From NCBI RefSeq assembly GCF_964355755.1, contig NC_092677.1:13848601-13912600 (forward strand): a stretch of DNA of 64,000 nt, in the 5' to 3' direction. Source of the stretch: Antedon mediterranea (lineage: Eukaryota > Echinodermata > Crinoidea > Comatulida > Antedonidae). Positions 16,001 through 26,401 of this stretch are shown in pieces. The notes beneath the pieces were generated by a model that saw only the letters and a list, made by a program, of their open reading frames with translations, made no database searches and was not told where the DNA came from. The stretch's first letter is position 1. Every line of letters begins with the position of its first letter. A program made the translations under genes and the position numbers.

Positions 16001-16253
16001 TTTATACGAACTTTCTCAACAATTAAGACCATTGAGGTCTCTATTATGTGTAAATAAATGATAGATGGCGTCACTGTATTTTATGAACGGTTACCCCGGG
16101 ATACAGTCAATTATATTAACTTTGTTGATTAAATATATTTATAGTTAATGTCCCACAATATCATTGATTTATTATTGTTTTGTGTTGATCTTGCAGGCAA
16201 GAATGGTACAGTCACACAGCCCGACCACAAGTGCGTCCTACGACAGCCATTGA
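1005..16253 (+). CDS. CBFB: Core-binding factor subunit beta (CBF-beta), six exons
   Basis: CBF-beta does not bind DNA. It binds the Runt domain of RUNX factors, raising their DNA affinity and protecting them from degradation. Exons: 1005-1082, 1420-1506, 2292-2411, 8692-8808, 10897-11022, 16197-16253 (stop TGA). All introns are GT-AG and every exon ends in phase 0, giving 194 aa (human about 182-187). The start MPRVVPDQR matches vertebrate CBFB, as do blocks YTGFRDR, TGTNLHLQF, REYVDFERE, LKAHFILNGV, WIDMVRLDGLGC and the Arg/Glu-rich helix after them. The Asn of ILNGV (residue 105) corresponds to human Asn104, known to contact the Runt domain. The last exon adds only 18 residues ending in DSH. 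Introns 3 (6.3 kb) and 5 (5.2 kb) hold repeats annotated separately and no other gene that I can see. The splice model is by eye; family assignment is very secure. Confidence 0.96.
1674..1838 (+). mobile_element. 3'-terminal fragment of a non-LTR retrotransposon with hammerhead-like core (copy 1)
   Basis: The sequence starts TGCACTGATGAAGGGC and ends near CTTTGGATTTAT. It recurs at 18,353-18,522 and, inverted, at 50,447-50,589, where it follows degenerate reverse-transcriptase sequence. That ties it to the 3' end of a LINE. It contains CTGATGA, a GGGC/GCCC stem and GAAA, in the order of a hammerhead core. It lies in CBFB intron 2 as a 5'-truncated insertion. Confidence 0.7.
3520..3700. repeat. 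Short degenerate direct repeats (TACGGAATACC)
   Basis: The word ACGGAATACC occurs four times between 3,529 and 3,655, with related GCATCGGAT / GCATTAGAA segments around it. It looks like a small decayed tandem array inside CBFB intron 3. Confidence 0.45.
4893..4968 (+). mobile_element. Retroelement 3' tail ending in (TAT)n
   Basis: It contains TTGTAAAGCGCC, then AAAAGGGCGCTATATAATG and a (TAT)n run. This snap-back GCGC arrangement before a simple repeat is typical of LINE/SINE 3' tails. It sits in CBFB intron 3; no coding part is attached. Confidence 0.5.
5341..5895. repeat. Tandem repeat, period about 153 bp, about 3.6 copies
   Basis: Repeat units begin with GGCCTACCTTTAGG-type sequence at about 5,341, 5,494, 5,647 and 5,806, so two periods are 153 bp and the last is 159 bp. 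Inner blocks such as ATTAATGGTTGCCAAATAAC and AGAAACGTTGCCAAAATTTA recur in each. The last unit is truncated and more diverged. It lies in CBFB intron 3 and no coding potential is evident. Confidence 0.9.
8935..9068 (+). mobile_element. LINE-like 3' tail ending in GATT repeats (copy 1)
   Basis: It contains ACAAGCTTTGCTTTTT, CTCCTTCATGT and GGAAATAAATGTTATTTTGA, ending in GATTGATTTTT. A related block in inverse orientation lies at 62,470-62,630. It is probably a 5'-truncated retroelement end in CBFB intron 4. Confidence 0.5.
12855..12884. repeat. Perfect 12-bp hairpin in CBFB intron 5
   Basis: CATAGAGATATT and its exact reverse complement are separated by the six-base loop CACTTT. The stem is too short for a microRNA precursor by itself, and no role is implied. 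Confidence 0.5.
13340..13576 (+). mobile_element. tRNA-derived SINE (family copy 2 of 3)
   Basis: It shares ATTATGATGCTTGGCTACCA, a decayed B-box-like GAGTTTAAGCCC, CATGTCAGGG, TACAACTCCACTCC and AAAGACTT with the copy at 61,485-61,748. It ends in a run of 12 A. A short TTGTAATAGGCC duplication is internal. It lies in CBFB intron 5. Confidence 0.75.
15879..16003. mobile_element. MITE with AGCTCTGTCTACACTATC termini (copy 1 of 4)
   Basis: Its ends are AGCTCTGTCTGCACTAT and the complementary ATAGTGTAGACAGAGCT. The interior contains ATATGCCCATATGGACATGA and the common CCATATTTGGGCAC block. Flanking bases are consistent with a TA target, but that is not certain. It lies in CBFB intron 5, about 190 bases before the last exon. 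Confidence 0.75.
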
Positions 16254-17122
16254 CGCCGTGACCAGTGTAATGAAAACTAGGCCTATCGCTATATTTTTTT
16301 GGTGGAATATTGTTTTTGTCTTTTAAGAAGATGGCTGTAAGGATTCTACGATGATGAATCTTCTATAGATATAAATACATTTCTGCTAGATGTAACAAAA
16401 CACTGTAACCCAGCATTGTGAAACCTCAACGGGTCTTAGCAATGTGGGTGTTGGACCAAGCTAGCGAGTTAACAGTGGGGAGTTTTTTCCGAAGTGACGA
16501 ATGTGAAACCAAACATCTTTATGAGAATGTCTGGAACGGCAAAATTGTAAACATGCCAAGAATTCCATAATTTGTAATGGTTTCATCAAAATTATCTGTA
16601 TAAATATGATATTTAAGATTGTAATTAAAGTCTTTGTTTATGTGTGCATGTTATTTAATGAAAATGAAAATCTTACTTTAAAGTTCGATTTTTTATATGC
16701 TACTTAAAAACTATAAAGTTGTTGATACTGTTTTATTGTTGATATGATATTTTTCATTGTTTTTAGTGTTTTGAAACCTAAGCTTTTATTCATATTATAT
16801 TTATGATCGTATATTTGACAAAACTTTGAAGACGATACGTTTATAGAAACTACACGTAAATACCAAATCGCTTGCCTTACGATGATCACCAAATTCAGAT
16901 TACCTTTTTATATATATTTTTTTCATAGAAATTGTAATTTGTTACTGCAGTATATTAAAAACCGATAATTAATACTTAATTCATTCTCCTGAATCGAAGA
17001 GGAATATGCCTATCCCATAATGTGATGTCAAAACATTGATCTAAACGTTACGTCCGGAAGTGTACCGTGCGTTGCATTGTTTTATAGTAAAATGAGGTTT
17101 TCTGCAATATTGTTTAAATAAA
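16254..17122 (+). other. Probable CBFB 3' UTR
   Basis: Non-coding sequence follows the CBFB stop. Candidate polyadenylation signals are ATTAAA at 16,624-16,629 and AATAAA at 17,117-17,122. Which one is used cannot be told from sequence. Confidence 0.4.
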
Positions 17123-17639
17123 TGTAGTTAAGAAAGTAATGTTTGCTTTAAAAAATATTTAAATTAAAATAAATGATCAATATTGTTAAACACAAATCGT
17201 TTGACATGATTTCCAATGTTAAACGTATGCATGCTTGTTAAATTATTAAGTATTTATATAGTTAAGACGTTCCCTGGGCATATTAACAGATACTGTGTTT
17301 GAGTACTAAAGTTTGTTTTAAAAGTAGGCCTACCTTGTAACACAAGATTTAGGTATTCATATTATTGTTGTTTGTACAATTTGGAAAACACCAATCGTTC
17401 GAGATTGGTTTAACGAACAAATTATATTTTTTAAAGTTAATTAAGGCTGGACCTATCATTCATGCAATTTACCGTGTTTTGTGAAATTAAATATGTTCAG
17501 TCTAACTGATAAATTTAAAGTAATTTGTTTACTGTTTTAGTTTCTTGATGACAATGATATTTAACATATTGAGAATAATTGTGATACTGACGATGACGAT
17601 ATGATGATATCGATGGAATTACGATGACGATACCGATGA

Positions 17640-18075
17640 TAAAACAATTGATGCTGATATAAATCATGTTTATGAATAAGTTCATGTTTGTGAATGAATT
17701 CATGTTTGTTATATGTTTATATTGTGAATAAGTTCACGTTTATGAATAAGTTTATTTTTGTGAGTAAGTTCATGGTTGTGAATAAGTTCACGTTTGTGAA
17801 TAAGTTCATGTTTGTGAGTAAGTTCATGGCTGTGAATAAGTTTATATTGTGAATAAGTTCACGTTTGTGAGTAAATTTACGGTTGTGAATAACCTCTTGT
17901 TCGTGAATAAGCCCTTGTGAATATGTTCATGTTTGCGATGCTCATGTTTATAAATAAGTTTATCTTTATGAATAAGTTCATTTTTGTGAATAAGATTATC
18001 TCTATAAATAATTCATGTCTATGAATTAGTTTATGTTTATGAATAAGTTCATGTTTGTGAATAAAATTCATATTA
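17640..18075. repeat. Degenerate 18-bp minisatellite (GAATAAGTTCATGTTTGT)
   Basis: The unit GTGAATAAGTTCATGTTT and variants (CACG, TTAT, CATGG substitutions) repeat with a mostly 18-bp rhythm. Some units are shortened by deletions. Because the unit is a multiple of three, short open frames on the minus strand read His-Lys-His-Glu-Leu-like repeats, but these look like shadows of the array. Confidence 0.85.
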
Positions 18076-18352
18076 TGAAAAAGGTTATGTTTTTTCACAT
18101 CTATACTATTGGTCCCAACACTTCCAAAATGAAATACAGTATATATCATATCATTTTTTTATTTCGCCAATATACAGAACAGTACAAAAAAAAAACAATA
18201 CAAAAGTAAGTCAATGAGGCCGGATAACCTAAAAGTTTTTATAAAAAATTGTTAATTTAAAAAGATAGAATTAAGAAAATATCTTTAAAATATACATATG
18301 TTCAGATTAAAACAGATTATTAAAATATTTATATATATAAATATACATAAAA

Positions 18353-18522
18353 ATGCACTGATGAAGGGCTAGTGTTGCCCGAAAGCTCTGCTAACTTTTC
18401 TGGCTGTTTACTTTATCGTTTTGATTTAGCTTTTCGCTTTTTATTTTTGTATCTCCATTGAGATCCAGCCACTGATACCCACAGCATTGTCATTTTTTTT
18501 CAGTAATTTGCCTTTGGATTTA
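18353..18522 (+). mobile_element. 3'-terminal fragment of a non-LTR retrotransposon with hammerhead-like core (copy 2)
   Basis: It is nearly identical to 1,674-1,838, including CACTGATGAAGGGC, the GCCCGAAAGCTCTGC block and the TCCATTGAGATCCAGCCACT block. It is 5'-truncated at almost the same base as copy 1, which suggests a preferred truncation point or a short independently mobile unit. Confidence 0.7.
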
Positions 18523-20940
18523 TAAATATACATATATATACATGGTACCAACAACAACACATGGGAATTCATCACATTCTATATATAATTTGTTTATTTG
18601 TTTTATGGCAAAACATAGAGCTAATAAAATTACACGGATGAACATGTTAATTAAATTGTTGGCGTGCGTATTCAACCTCCGAAATTACCCGAATGGAATA
18701 TGTTTACATTTCTGTTATAATCTCATAGAACGGATAAATAATTAATACATTTTAAATCTTAATATACCTTATTGCACTGGATTCCAAGATTTCAATTGGT
18801 GTTCTGATTAGCGAACATGTGGTAATTATGCAAATTGGAATACAAACAACAAAGCGACATTCAGTGGTATGTTGTATGTAGGCTGCCGTGCTCATGATTT
18901 TCTATACTTTCTTTTGATTTATATACTCTCTTTGACATTTATTTATACGTTCTTTATATACTGTATTCATCTATAGATGTGCGTATCTTTTCATCAGGAA
19001 AGAAGACACAATTTGCACTATTCAGGTAGGCCTCGCTTTACTTCGTCAGTAGTTATTATTATACAGTGTTCCAACGATGTAGGCATACCGTATCTTAGGC
19101 CTACCGTATGTTTCATTGCCAATACCTGGTATTATTTTCGATATCATTTAAAATGTTGCCAATGAAATACACATATTTTATGTTATACTTTGTATTGTTT
19201 GAAAGGGGCTAGATTTTGTATAATACAATCTAGTATAGTAAAGTATGTAACAAAATAAAAAATAAAGAAGCTGTTTCAACTTTATGGGTATATTATTTGA
19301 GTACCGAATAAAAAAAACGAATGATTGTCTTTAAAATCACTCAAATAAGAATCATAGAAACTTGTCCGGTGTCGTGGTATTGTTGTACAGACACGTAACT
19401 CAATTAGTTATGACTGTTAGGCCCACTTATTAAGTAGTACTTATTATTATTAAGTAGTACTGTAGATACAGCAAAAGGTTTGTGGTAGGATACGCATACG
19501 TAGGCCTATAGGCCTACGTGTGTGCTGTGTTCCATTTTCATGAACTTTGCTGTCACAAGGGTCTCCATGTCTATGCCGAAAGGGATTCTCGCCGAAAGTG
19601 TCATAAGAACAATATTATTAGAGTGTTAGATGAGATCAGACTTAAATAGGCCTATGATCTTATTGTTGTTATACAGTCATATACAGTACACCTACTTATT
19701 AACCACATAATGTTGAAAGAGAAGGCCACTGAATTTATTTCACGTTTATGTATTTATTCAAAGCGATTAACAAGTTTAAAACAATTTTATCATAATAAAA
19801 AATTATATTTTCTGGTGTCTTTTATTTAGCTTTTCGTATTAAATTCTATGTAGGCCTATGTATTATTTATATCCAGTCATTTAAATAACTGTTGGACCTA
19901 GTAACCCTTTGCAAACTACTGTAGGTCTATTTTGTATTAAAATGTCAAACTGGCTTTTGTTTGCCAATTAAAATTGAGTTTGTTTATGGTATTCTATTTA
20001 CAAACAGTACTATATATAATTTGCTGTGTAGCATTTTCCACAAGAATGTTACAGAAGCCCGTACAGTAGTTGTTAATCTAATTTTCGTTATAACAATTTG
20101 GAGGGCGCTAAAGAATAATTGAGATATATCACGATTAGTATTAGGCTACGGTGAGTACTATGCGTAATAGCTAGTAATAATAGTTTCATTATTTTCTTAC
20201 TCATGTTTTCATTCTTGCAACATTAAGCAACACTTATGGTTATCTTCTATATAATACATTTACTCTTTTTTTAAAAATCATTCTAATTTATACACCTCCG
20301 TACAAATATTGTTTTAATTGCATGTCTAGGCCTAATTCTTAAGGCGCATGCCTATTGTTTCCTTTTATCATTAGTAACGTGTTTTTTTACTCATTTATTT
20401 TTCAATTTTATCAATTTAGAACTTCTACATGTAGATCTATCATCATTGATATGCAAAAATCTACAGCAGTTGCAATATATTAAAAGCATAATTACAAATT
20501 TGAACTATTCTCTAGTCTTAGCAGGGAGTTGTAAAATAAGTAACTGGTCTTAGCCTGGTAACATTAATATAACATTATATCGAGCTGCCTTGATAAATCT
20601 GTGATCAACGTAATACTGTACTATTTATTAAAGCAATTGTACTCAACCATCCCAAAGGCCAATTTACAAGGACGAGCGGTAACGGTAATAAAATATAGAA
20701 CGTATGTTATACCTGATTATGACAATTTACACAAACAAGCTCAGGATAGATACAGATTCTACGTGGGACAAGCTTTCCGCTTACTGTTACCGCTTGTCTA
20801 TATGTGAGAAGAAACAAGTACAACAAAGCGATAGAGTGGTAATTGAAAAAAAAACTCATTTTACAGCGTCAACAACAACATTGTTGTAAAAGCTGCCAAA
20901 GGTGCGTTGAATCTATTTAATGGTGTTATTATGACTATTA

Positions 20941-22284
20941 TTAATGGTATATTGGGTTTTCAACTTCTTGATACGAGCCATTGTCGTTCATATTGTAATC
21001 ATCATCATCATTATCTGAATCAGTAAAATCATCCCAGTCATTGCCATCAACCTTTATAGGATCATCAGACTTCATCTCAATGTTCTCGTAAACATTGTAA
21101 TCGTTGGCATTCACATTGGAAGTAGTGTCAATGTTTCTACATAAGACGTCTTCTTCAGTATTATGGATATCAGTATTTGTGTATATGTCGATGTTGTTGA
21201 TCATGATCTCTGGTTGATTACCTTTGACATTGTCCTCTAACTCGATATCGATTGTTCCTCTTTTAGTTTGTCCACTTCGACAATTTCTTACAAAACATCC
21301 AACACTGATCATTATTGCCACTATAATAAAACATGTTGCCAACGCTAAAAAAGAATAATTCAATATTTTACGGGAAATACCACCTTTTACTGAAGGTGAT
21401 GAGGTTTTAACTGTAGTAGTACTCATTTCACTGCTAGTGTTGATGAGTGTCGGGGAATATTTTGATATTTCTGAAGACATAGTATTAGTCTCGTAACTGA
21501 AGTCTTTGATTGTGGTGGTGGGATATTCTGTTTCTGTAGACATCGCATCCGTTTTGTGACTATCGATGTCTCCGAGTGCATTTGGATCTTCTAATGTTGT
21601 AGAAGTAGCGGTAGTGTGACTATTGGTGTCTTCTGATGTCATCCGATAATTTGATGATTCTGACGTAGATGACATCGTTGAGGCATCTGGTACTGTATCA
21701 TCATTTACGTGACTAACGGTGCTGTCGAATGACGTTGGATTTTCTGATATAGCAGTAGCGGTAGTGAGACTACTGATATCTTCGGATGATGTAATCGGGC
21801 ATTCTGATAGTGTTGAAGCTTTTGTTCGAGTTTCTGATAGATATTCTGTTGTAGAAGTTGCATTAGTCATATTATGATTAACGATTTCTTTGACTGTTGA
21901 CGCATTTACTCGTAGTATAGCTGTGTCAGATGTGGCGTTTTTAGTTTCGTTATTTATTTTACAAAAATAGTCACCTGTGTCCGCATACCAAACAGGTGCT
22001 ATGGATAGCATATATTTCAGCCCAGTTTTATCACGACTAGTTGAATATCGTTGTTGAAATTCAGTTCGCACTATGTTGCCTAATTGTGTAATAGCGCGGT
22101 TTTCACCTTCACGTCTCCGCCACCATCTTATTCCATGCCAAGTTTCTAGAGGTAAATCTAGCTCACAAGTTAACGTAACATTTTCACATTCAGATACATT
22201 TTGACTCATTGGATGCTGAATGATCTGTAGTGCATATAGTCTACAGATTACAAAACTCAGGATAGTAAAAACAAACTTAATCAT
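20941..22284 (-). CDS. Single-Ig, mucin-stalk type I membrane protein (intact member of a cluster)
   Basis: This is one uninterrupted 447-codon exon. Residues 1-19 form a signal peptide (hydrophobic FVFTILSFVI). Residues about 20-125 are a V-type Ig domain with Cys40, Trp54-Trp55 and the D102-T-G-D-Y-F-C108 hallmark, plus NxS/T sites. Residues about 126-305 are a Ser/Thr-rich stalk likely to be O-glycosylated. A transmembrane segment (about 308-332, LALATCFIIVAIMISVGCFV) is followed by CRSGQTKRG. The tail is very acidic with tyrosine motifs VYENI (fits pYxN SH2 binding) and SYQEVENPIY. The layout resembles Ig-mucin receptors such as the TIM family, but only by architecture. No named ortholog is recognised, so a surface adhesion or immune-type receptor role is inferred. 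The start is the first Met before the signal peptide, with a CCAAT box 132 bases upstream. It is the only undamaged one of four neighbours. Confidence 0.85.
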   Translation of the reverse strand: MIKFVFTILSFVICRLYALQIIQHPMSQNVSECENVTLTCELDLPLETWHGIRWWRRREGENRAITQLGNIVRTEFQQRYSTSRDKTGLKYMLSIAPVWYADTGDYFCKINNETKNATSDTAILRVNASTVKEIVNHNMTNATSTTEYLSETRTKASTLSECPITSSEDISSLTTATAISENPTSFDSTVSHVNDDTVPDASTMSSTSESSNYRMTSEDTNSHTTATSTTLEDPNALGDIDSHKTDAMSTETEYPTTTIKDFSYETNTMSSEISKYSPTLINTSSEMSTTTVKTSSPSVKGGISRKILNYSFLALATCFIIVAIMISVGCFVRNCRSGQTKRGTIDIELEDNVKGNQPEIMINNIDIYTNTDIHNTEEDVLCRNIDTTSNVNANDYNVYENIEMKSDDPIKVDGNDWDDFTDSDNDDDDYNMNDNGSYQEVENPIYH

Positions 22285-22415
22285 TCTCTTGATTTCTAAT
22301 GTTCCACCTTGTCATAGTCATAGTATAAAATGTTCTTTTTCTTAAATAAAAAAATATTATTTTCGCATTGAATTTGATCGAAATTGATAATATTAATTAA
22401 GGATTCTATAATCTG

Positions 22416-22420
22416 ATTGG
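22416..22420 (-). promoter_or_regulatory. CCAAT box upstream of the intact Ig gene
   Basis: ATTGG on the plus strand reads CCAAT on the coding strand, 132 bases before the ATG. The surrounding TTAA-CCAAT-CAGAT context is shared with the equivalent positions upstream of the other cluster members (23,558; 25,542; 29,933). That sharing supports function in a common ancestral promoter. Confidence 0.5.
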
Positions 22421-22575
22421 TTAATTAAATTATAGGATAATTTCACTTTCATGTGATACGAAATAAAGTCAATCAATGTCCTATCAGAGTCATCCCATTT
22501 AGTTTTATTTTCATAACTTTTGAATCGATGCCAAAGTGCATGTTGGTCTTGCACAATATATTAGGTACATTTACT

Positions 22576-23416
22576 TTAGTGTTGTTTCCTGGAAGGTTTA
22601 GTTAAGTAATGGAAAGTTGTTTTAAATGATTTGAAACGTTTGCACGTGCGTTCCACAAAAATGATTACAAGTAGGCCCACAATAAAACCCATCGAAAACG
22701 CCAAAACAGAATATCTCGATATTTTACGGACAGAACTACCGCTTGTTGACGGTGGCAAAGATTTGACTTGTGGAATATTCTGATATTGTAGAAGTAGCAG
22801 CGATGACGTTAACGGCCGTGGTATATTCTGATACTGTAGAAAAAGCAGCAGTCAAATTTTGACTAGTGGTGTTCATGGATGTCGAGGAATGTTCTGATAC
22901 TGTTGAAGAAGTGTCAGCGATGTTGTTAACTGCCGTGGAATATTCTGATACTACAGAAGTTAAATCGATGCCGTTAACTGGAGTGGGAAAATGTGATAAT
23001 GTAGAAGTCGCATCAGTCATGTGACTAGTGTTGTTCATGGCTGTCTTGTAATGTTCTGATACAGTTGAAGTCGCATTAGTCATGTGACTAACGGTGTTCC
23101 TGGCTGTCGTGGAATGTTCTGATACAGTTGAAGTCGCATCAGTCATGTGCCTACCGATTTCGGCTGTCGTATGATATTCTGGTAATGTAGAAGTAGCAAC
23201 TTCATATACTCGTTTTTCACCTGATTGTTTGGTTTTGTAACGGCAACCACTGAATTTTCACGTGCCCGCCACCATCTTATTTCATGCGAATTTCAAAGAG
23301 GTGAATCCAACTCACACGAAAACGTAACATTTTCACTTTGGATGCTGAATGATCTGTAGTGCATTTAGTCTACAGATTACAACATACAGAATAATGATAA
23401 CAAATGATTTAATCAT
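22576..23416 (-). pseudogene. Decayed Ig-mucin membrane protein, cluster copy 2
   Basis: A good signal peptide starts at 23,416 (MIKSFVIIILYVVICRLNAL) and ends at IIQHP, after which a deletion of about 25 bases shifts the frame. The first Ig cysteine, the WWR motif and the stalk junction (LPEYHTTAEI-like) can be found in changing frames. The DxGDYxC part of the Ig domain is missing. The Ser/Thr stalk is open over 22,736-23,146. A shift then leads into RKISRYSVLAF and a transmembrane segment in another frame. The cytoplasmic tail is cut short after it, so the acidic tyrosine part is lost. The stalk-to-membrane shift is also present in copy 3, so it predates their duplication. Confidence 0.8.
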
Positions 23417-23557
23417 TATTATCCTTTATTGCTCATGATTACTCTTGATTTGCTCTTCGTTCAATAGTATACAATACGAATTCTTTTTCTTCAAAAACAT
23501 TATTTTAACATTATTCTAAATAAAAAATTAATAATTTATTCAAGATAATATAATTTG

Positions 23558-23562
23558 ATTGG
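23558..23562 (-). promoter_or_regulatory. CCAAT box upstream of cluster copy 2
   Basis: CCAAT on the minus strand lies about 142 bases before the copy 2 start, in the context TTAATGAACCAATCAAATT. The same context occurs at copies 3 and 4. Confidence 0.45.
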
Positions 23563-23829
23563 TTCATTAAGAAGCATTGAATTATATATCGCATGATATA
23601 ATAAACAAAATTATTAATTTTCACTGTGTATTGGTATGAGTCATGTCGTATCAAATAAGTTTTGGTTTTATTTTCATAACTTTAATGTAAATAAAATAAC
23701 TTACAAAATATTGTTTGAATTATTGAATACAAAGAAAAGTAATACAAATCAGCAGAGATTAGATCAAAGATTGAAACAAAAAAGAACAAATACATGCATT
23801 TTTAGTCGCGTGCAACGAGACTCTACAGC

Positions 23830-23865
23830 TCACTATGTCGGTCGGTTGGTTGGTCGGTCGGTCGC
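23830..23865. repeat. Short GGTC/GGTT microsatellite
   Basis: A run of GGTCGGTTGGTTGGTCGGTC-type tetramers lies between cluster copies 2 and 3. It sits just before a small GC-rich patch (GCACGCGCGCGAC). Confidence 0.6.
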
Positions 23866-24395
23866 TAAACACTAACTTGAGCACGCGCGCGACTGCAGCC
23901 ATGTATATGGCCTTGTGTAAACATAGCTCAAATAAAAGAACATACTTTTGATTTAAAAAAAGTCAGATCAAAGAATTTTGACAGATTTGCAAGCATTATG
24001 CTGAAATTGAAATGTTAGTTCAGTTTATTTAATACATTTTGGCGCGCAACATTCGCAAACATAATTGTTATACAAATCAGCAAAATTATCAAGTTATAAT
24101 CTCTTGAAAATATCAACGCTATATCTGCTATCTGCTAACACAATTGGATAATAAATTATTTACAGTGCATATTAGGACACATACTTTCTTTTAAATTGGC
24201 AAAATATTACACAGACAACAAACAGCAAAGAACATGAAAAACTAAATATCTTTTCCCGGATAACTCATAAAAGTTTGAAAAAAGGCCATCTTGTTTCAAA
24301 CGGGGTCTAAAAGATATTTGTTACTTATTTAAAGTCTTAATTTAAATCATTTAACACGATAGTATCTGACATACACTCAAATGGTTTACTGGGAT

Positions 24396-25299
24396 CTATT
24401 GGTATATATGGTTTTCAACTTCCAGATACGAGTCATTGTCATTCATGCCATCATCCTTATCTGAATCTGTAAAATCGTCCCAATCATCATCATCATCAAC
24501 CGTCACAATTTCTTCGTAAACGTTATTGACATCATTGGAATTTATCATGGAAGTAGAAACATGTCCACATACTTCGTCTGTATAACGGATATCAGTGCAT
24601 TTGTTTTCGATGGTCTTGGTATCATTCTGTATTTTACCTTTGACATTGTCCTTTAATTCGATGTCTAACGACCCTCTTTGTGTTTGACGTCTTCGACAGT
24701 TCCTTATACAGCATCCTGTAAAAATGATTACAAGTAGGCATAGGCCTGTGATAAAGCCCATTGCAAACACTAAAACAGAATGTCTCGATATTTTACGGAC
24801 AGGACTACCGCTTGTTGACGGTGGCAAAGATTTGACTTGTGGAATATCCTGATATTGTAGAAGTAGCAGCGATGACGTTAACGGCCGTGGTATATTCTGA
24901 TACTGTAGAAATAGCAACAGTCATGTGACTAGTGGTGTTCATGGATGTAGTGGAATATTCTGATACAGTTGAAGAAGTGTCAGCGATGCTGTTAACTGCC
25001 GTGGAATATTCTGATACTGTAGAAAAAGCAGCAGTCATGTGACTAGTGTTGTTCATGGATGCCGTGGAATGTTCTGATACAGTTGAAGAAGTGTCAGCGA
25101 TGCTGTTAACTGCCGTGGAATATTCTGATACTGTAGAAAAAGCAGCAGTCATGTGACCAGTGGTGTTCATGGATGTCGTGGAATGTTCTGATACAGTTGA
25201 AGAAGTGTCAGCGATGCTGTTAACTGCCGTGGAATATTCTGATACTGTAGAAAAAGCATCAGTCATGTGACCAGTGGTGTTCATGGATGTCGTGGAATG
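24396..25299 (-). pseudogene. Ig-mucin family fragment lacking the Ig domain, cluster copy 3
   Basis: The 3' part is well kept: a transmembrane segment (VFAMGFITGLCLLVIIFTGCC), CIRNCRRRQTQRG, and an acidic tail with VYEEIV, DDWDDFTDSD and SYLEVENHIYQ. YEEI is the classic high-affinity Src-family SH2 motif. The stalk (24,805-25,284) has three units of about 38 residues. It joins the membrane part through the same frame break as copy 2. At 25,300 the stalk stops abruptly and continues into non-coding sequence that elsewhere lies 3' of the cluster genes (compare 25,999-26,125). The signal peptide and Ig exon are therefore missing. I consider it a pseudogene, although the membrane-tail half could still be transcribed. 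Confidence 0.75.
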
Positions 25300-25307
25300 G
25301 AAATGGA

Positions 25308-25436
25308 AACATAATTGTTATACAAATTAGCAAAAATATCAAGTTATAACCCCTTGAAAATACCAACGCTATATCTGCTATTTAACACAATTGGATAAGA
25401 AATTATTTACAATGTATATTAGGACACGTTATCCTT
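25308..25436. repeat. Duplicated flanking segment (matches 25,999-26,125 and 24,057-24,183)
   Basis: The block from AACATAATTGTTATACAAAT through CCTTGAAAATACCAACGC to GTATATTAGGACACG is nearly identical at 25,999-26,125. A more diverged version lies at 24,057-24,183. It replaces the expected Ig exon of cluster copy 3, marking a rearrangement junction. Confidence 0.85.
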
Positions 25437-25541
25437 AAATGCTCCTGAGTAGTCCGTCATTCAATAGTATATGATTTATTTTCTTGCAAAAATATTATTC
25501 TAAATAAAAAGTTCCTAATTTATTCAAGATACTCTAATTTG

Positions 25542-25546
25542 ATTGG
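25542..25546 (-). promoter_or_regulatory. CCAAT box of an orphaned cluster promoter
   Basis: It has the same context as the CCAAT boxes of the neighbouring members (AATTTGATTGGTTCATTAA on the plus strand). No start codon and signal peptide follow, because the Ig exon of copy 3 has been lost. Confidence 0.4.
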
Positions 25547-26401
25547 TTCATTAAGAAACATTGAACTAATAATTTTTACGGTGCATTTTTGGTATGAGTC
25601 GTGCCCTATCAAGTAAGTTTTGGTTTTATTTTCATAACTCTAATGTAAATAAAATAACATACAAACTATTCGATATTCAATTGCAGGGAAAGTAAAATAG
25701 AAGCATTGGTTCAATTATTTACAGACAGAAATGTTTAAAATTGTAGTACAAAGGAACACTGTCATTATTTGAATATGAAGGCAAGTAATACAAATCAGAA
25801 GAAATTAGATTTGTATTTACATAAATTGAATAAAAAATGAACAAATACACACATAGCTCAAAAAAAGAACATACTTTTGATTTATAAAAATCAGATCAAA
25901 GAATGTTGACTGATTTGCAAGCATTATGCTGGAATCCAGATTCCTACATTGAAATGTTGCTTCAGTTTATTTAATACATTTTGGCGCGCAACATTCGCAA
26001 ACATAATTGTTATACAAATTAGCAAAAATATCAAGTTATAACCCCTTGAAAATACCAACGCTATATCTGCTATTTAACACAATTGGATAAGAAATTATCT
26101 ACAATGTATATTAGGACACGTTATTATTATGGAAAAGTATTACGCAAAGACAACCCGTAAAGAACATGACAAACTAAATATCTTTTCCCGGATAACTAAT
26201 AAAAGATATCTGGTAGACGAAACTTAACAATATTTTAAAATTTTACTTATACAAAGTCTTAATTTCAATCGAAATAACACGGTAGTATCTGAAATGATTA
26301 ACTGGCATCTATTGGTATATTGGGTTTTCAACTTCCAGATACGTCATCCTTATCTGAATCTATAACATCGTCCCCCCAATCATCATCATCATCATCAACC
26401 G

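Larger units (their letters stand above)
17123..20940. other. Spacer between CBFB and the Ig cluster
   Basis: It contains the 18-bp array and the retrotransposon tail listed separately, TA-rich simple sequence near 18,320-18,350 and 18,525-18,545, and several TAGGCCTA words. I see no exon with conserved protein content on either strand. The open frames are short and show no family resemblance. Confidence 0.5.

Noticed and set aside
17877-18149. Minus-strand 90-residue His/Lys-rich protein
   Set aside because: It is the translation of the degenerate 18-bp minisatellite, with no start context, splice signals or family resemblance.
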